Shown one piece after another: positions 44,592 through 44,747 of a stretch of DNA of 44,747 nucleotides (its first letter is position 1; each line of letters opens with the position of its first letter). The stretch is from a virus, in IMG/VR virus record IMGVR_UViG_3300049734_000332, positions 1-44,747 of that record; one strand, written 5' to 3'. The position numbers and the translations under genes are program-made. The notes beneath the pieces are model-generated. The model did no database searches, had not been told where the DNA came from, and saw only the letters and a program-made list of their open reading frames with translations.

Positions 44592-44747
44592 ACAACTGAT
44601 GGCGACTGAAAGGGAAGGGGGCCGAGAGTGAGCATCACCGCGGTAGGGCCAGCGGTTGACCTGGACGGTCCCCTTCCTGTCGCCCCGGAACACTCGCTGC
44701 TCAACACCCTGTTGCGTGACCGCGAAGGCGACCTGGTCAGCGTGGTC
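44566..44747. repeat. Right copy of the 182-bp end overlap
   Basis: Identical to 1-182 except A at 44692 where the left copy has G at 127. The change turns Arg22 into His in the head protein that starts here, so it is either a population variant or a read error. Confidence 0.93.
44628..44747 (+). CDS. 5' part of the head structural protein gene (partial copy)
   Basis: GTG start at 44628, equivalent to position 63; 40 codons run to the window end. This is the same gene as at 63-938, cut by the end of the contig, with H22 instead of R22. Confidence 0.88.
   Translation, partial: MSITAVGPAVDLDGPLPVAPEHSLLNTLLRDREGDLVSVV

Noticed and set aside
1-44747. Integrase, excisionase or attachment site
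   Set aside because: No tyrosine or serine recombinase motifs and no tRNA-like attachment core were found, so temperate life style is not supported.

Overview
The window holds one complete genome of a tailed double-stranded DNA phage (siphovirus-type, long non-contractile tail). Positions 1-182 recur at 44566-44747 with a single mismatch, so the contig closes into a circle with a unit length of 44,565 bp. GC is high, most starts are ATG or GTG, and neighbouring genes overlap as ATGA, GTGA or TTGA. The terminase, capsid protease, tail chaperone and NlpC/P60-type lysin resemble those of actinobacterial phages, so the host is probably an actinomycete (inference). I see no integrase, DNA or RNA polymerase, helicase, primase or tRNA, so a lytic, host-dependent life style is the simplest reading.

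Layout. From about 30.8 kb, through the circle junction, to 21.5 kb nearly everything is on the + strand. First come a ribbon-helix-helix regulator and small accessory genes (30.8-32.2 kb), then a secreted lysozyme-like enzyme and the large terminase (32.3-34.4 kb). Next is a 4.5 kb insert between terminase and portal: a GNAT, four GT-A glycosyltransferase-like proteins, a nucleotide-sugar SDR enzyme and small partners. It is followed by portal, protease, a fifth glycosyltransferase-like gene and the major capsid protein (39.4-44.6 kb). After the junction come a second head protein, the major tail protein, a fibre block (fibre-related protein, 1037-residue repeat fibre, a sixth glycosyltransferase-like gene, two related beta-helix proteins, a methyltransferase), connectors, chaperones with a -1 frameshift, tape measure, tail-tip genes including a TolB-like propeller, and the lysis block (NlpC/P60-like lysin and several membrane proteins) ending in a LuxR-type HTH gene.

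From 30.6 kb back to 21.5 kb the genes run on the - strand from a promoter with a consensus -35 box at about 30.65 kb. These are about 25 mostly tiny genes, followed by a recombination-type protein, a winged-helix replication-type protein, a C5-cytosine methyltransferase, a ParB-HTH-like protein, a Mom-like protein and two HNH proteins. This early block is interrupted at 28.4-28.9 kb by a divergent control region: a small HTH gene on -, a DUF5681-type small-terminase candidate on +, a leaderless promoter for each, and a 24-bp direct repeat between them.

Main points of interest: a 14-bp palindrome (CCGTTACGTAACGG) found seven times with two or fewer mismatches, mostly inside genes; the large glycosylation cassette in the head module; the possible switch at 28.4 kb; a three-copy 8-bp array in front of the RHH gene; a putative DNA-modification cluster; and paralogous beta-helix decorations sharing a module with a lysis-region protein. 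Product calls rest on motifs read by eye; no database search was run.
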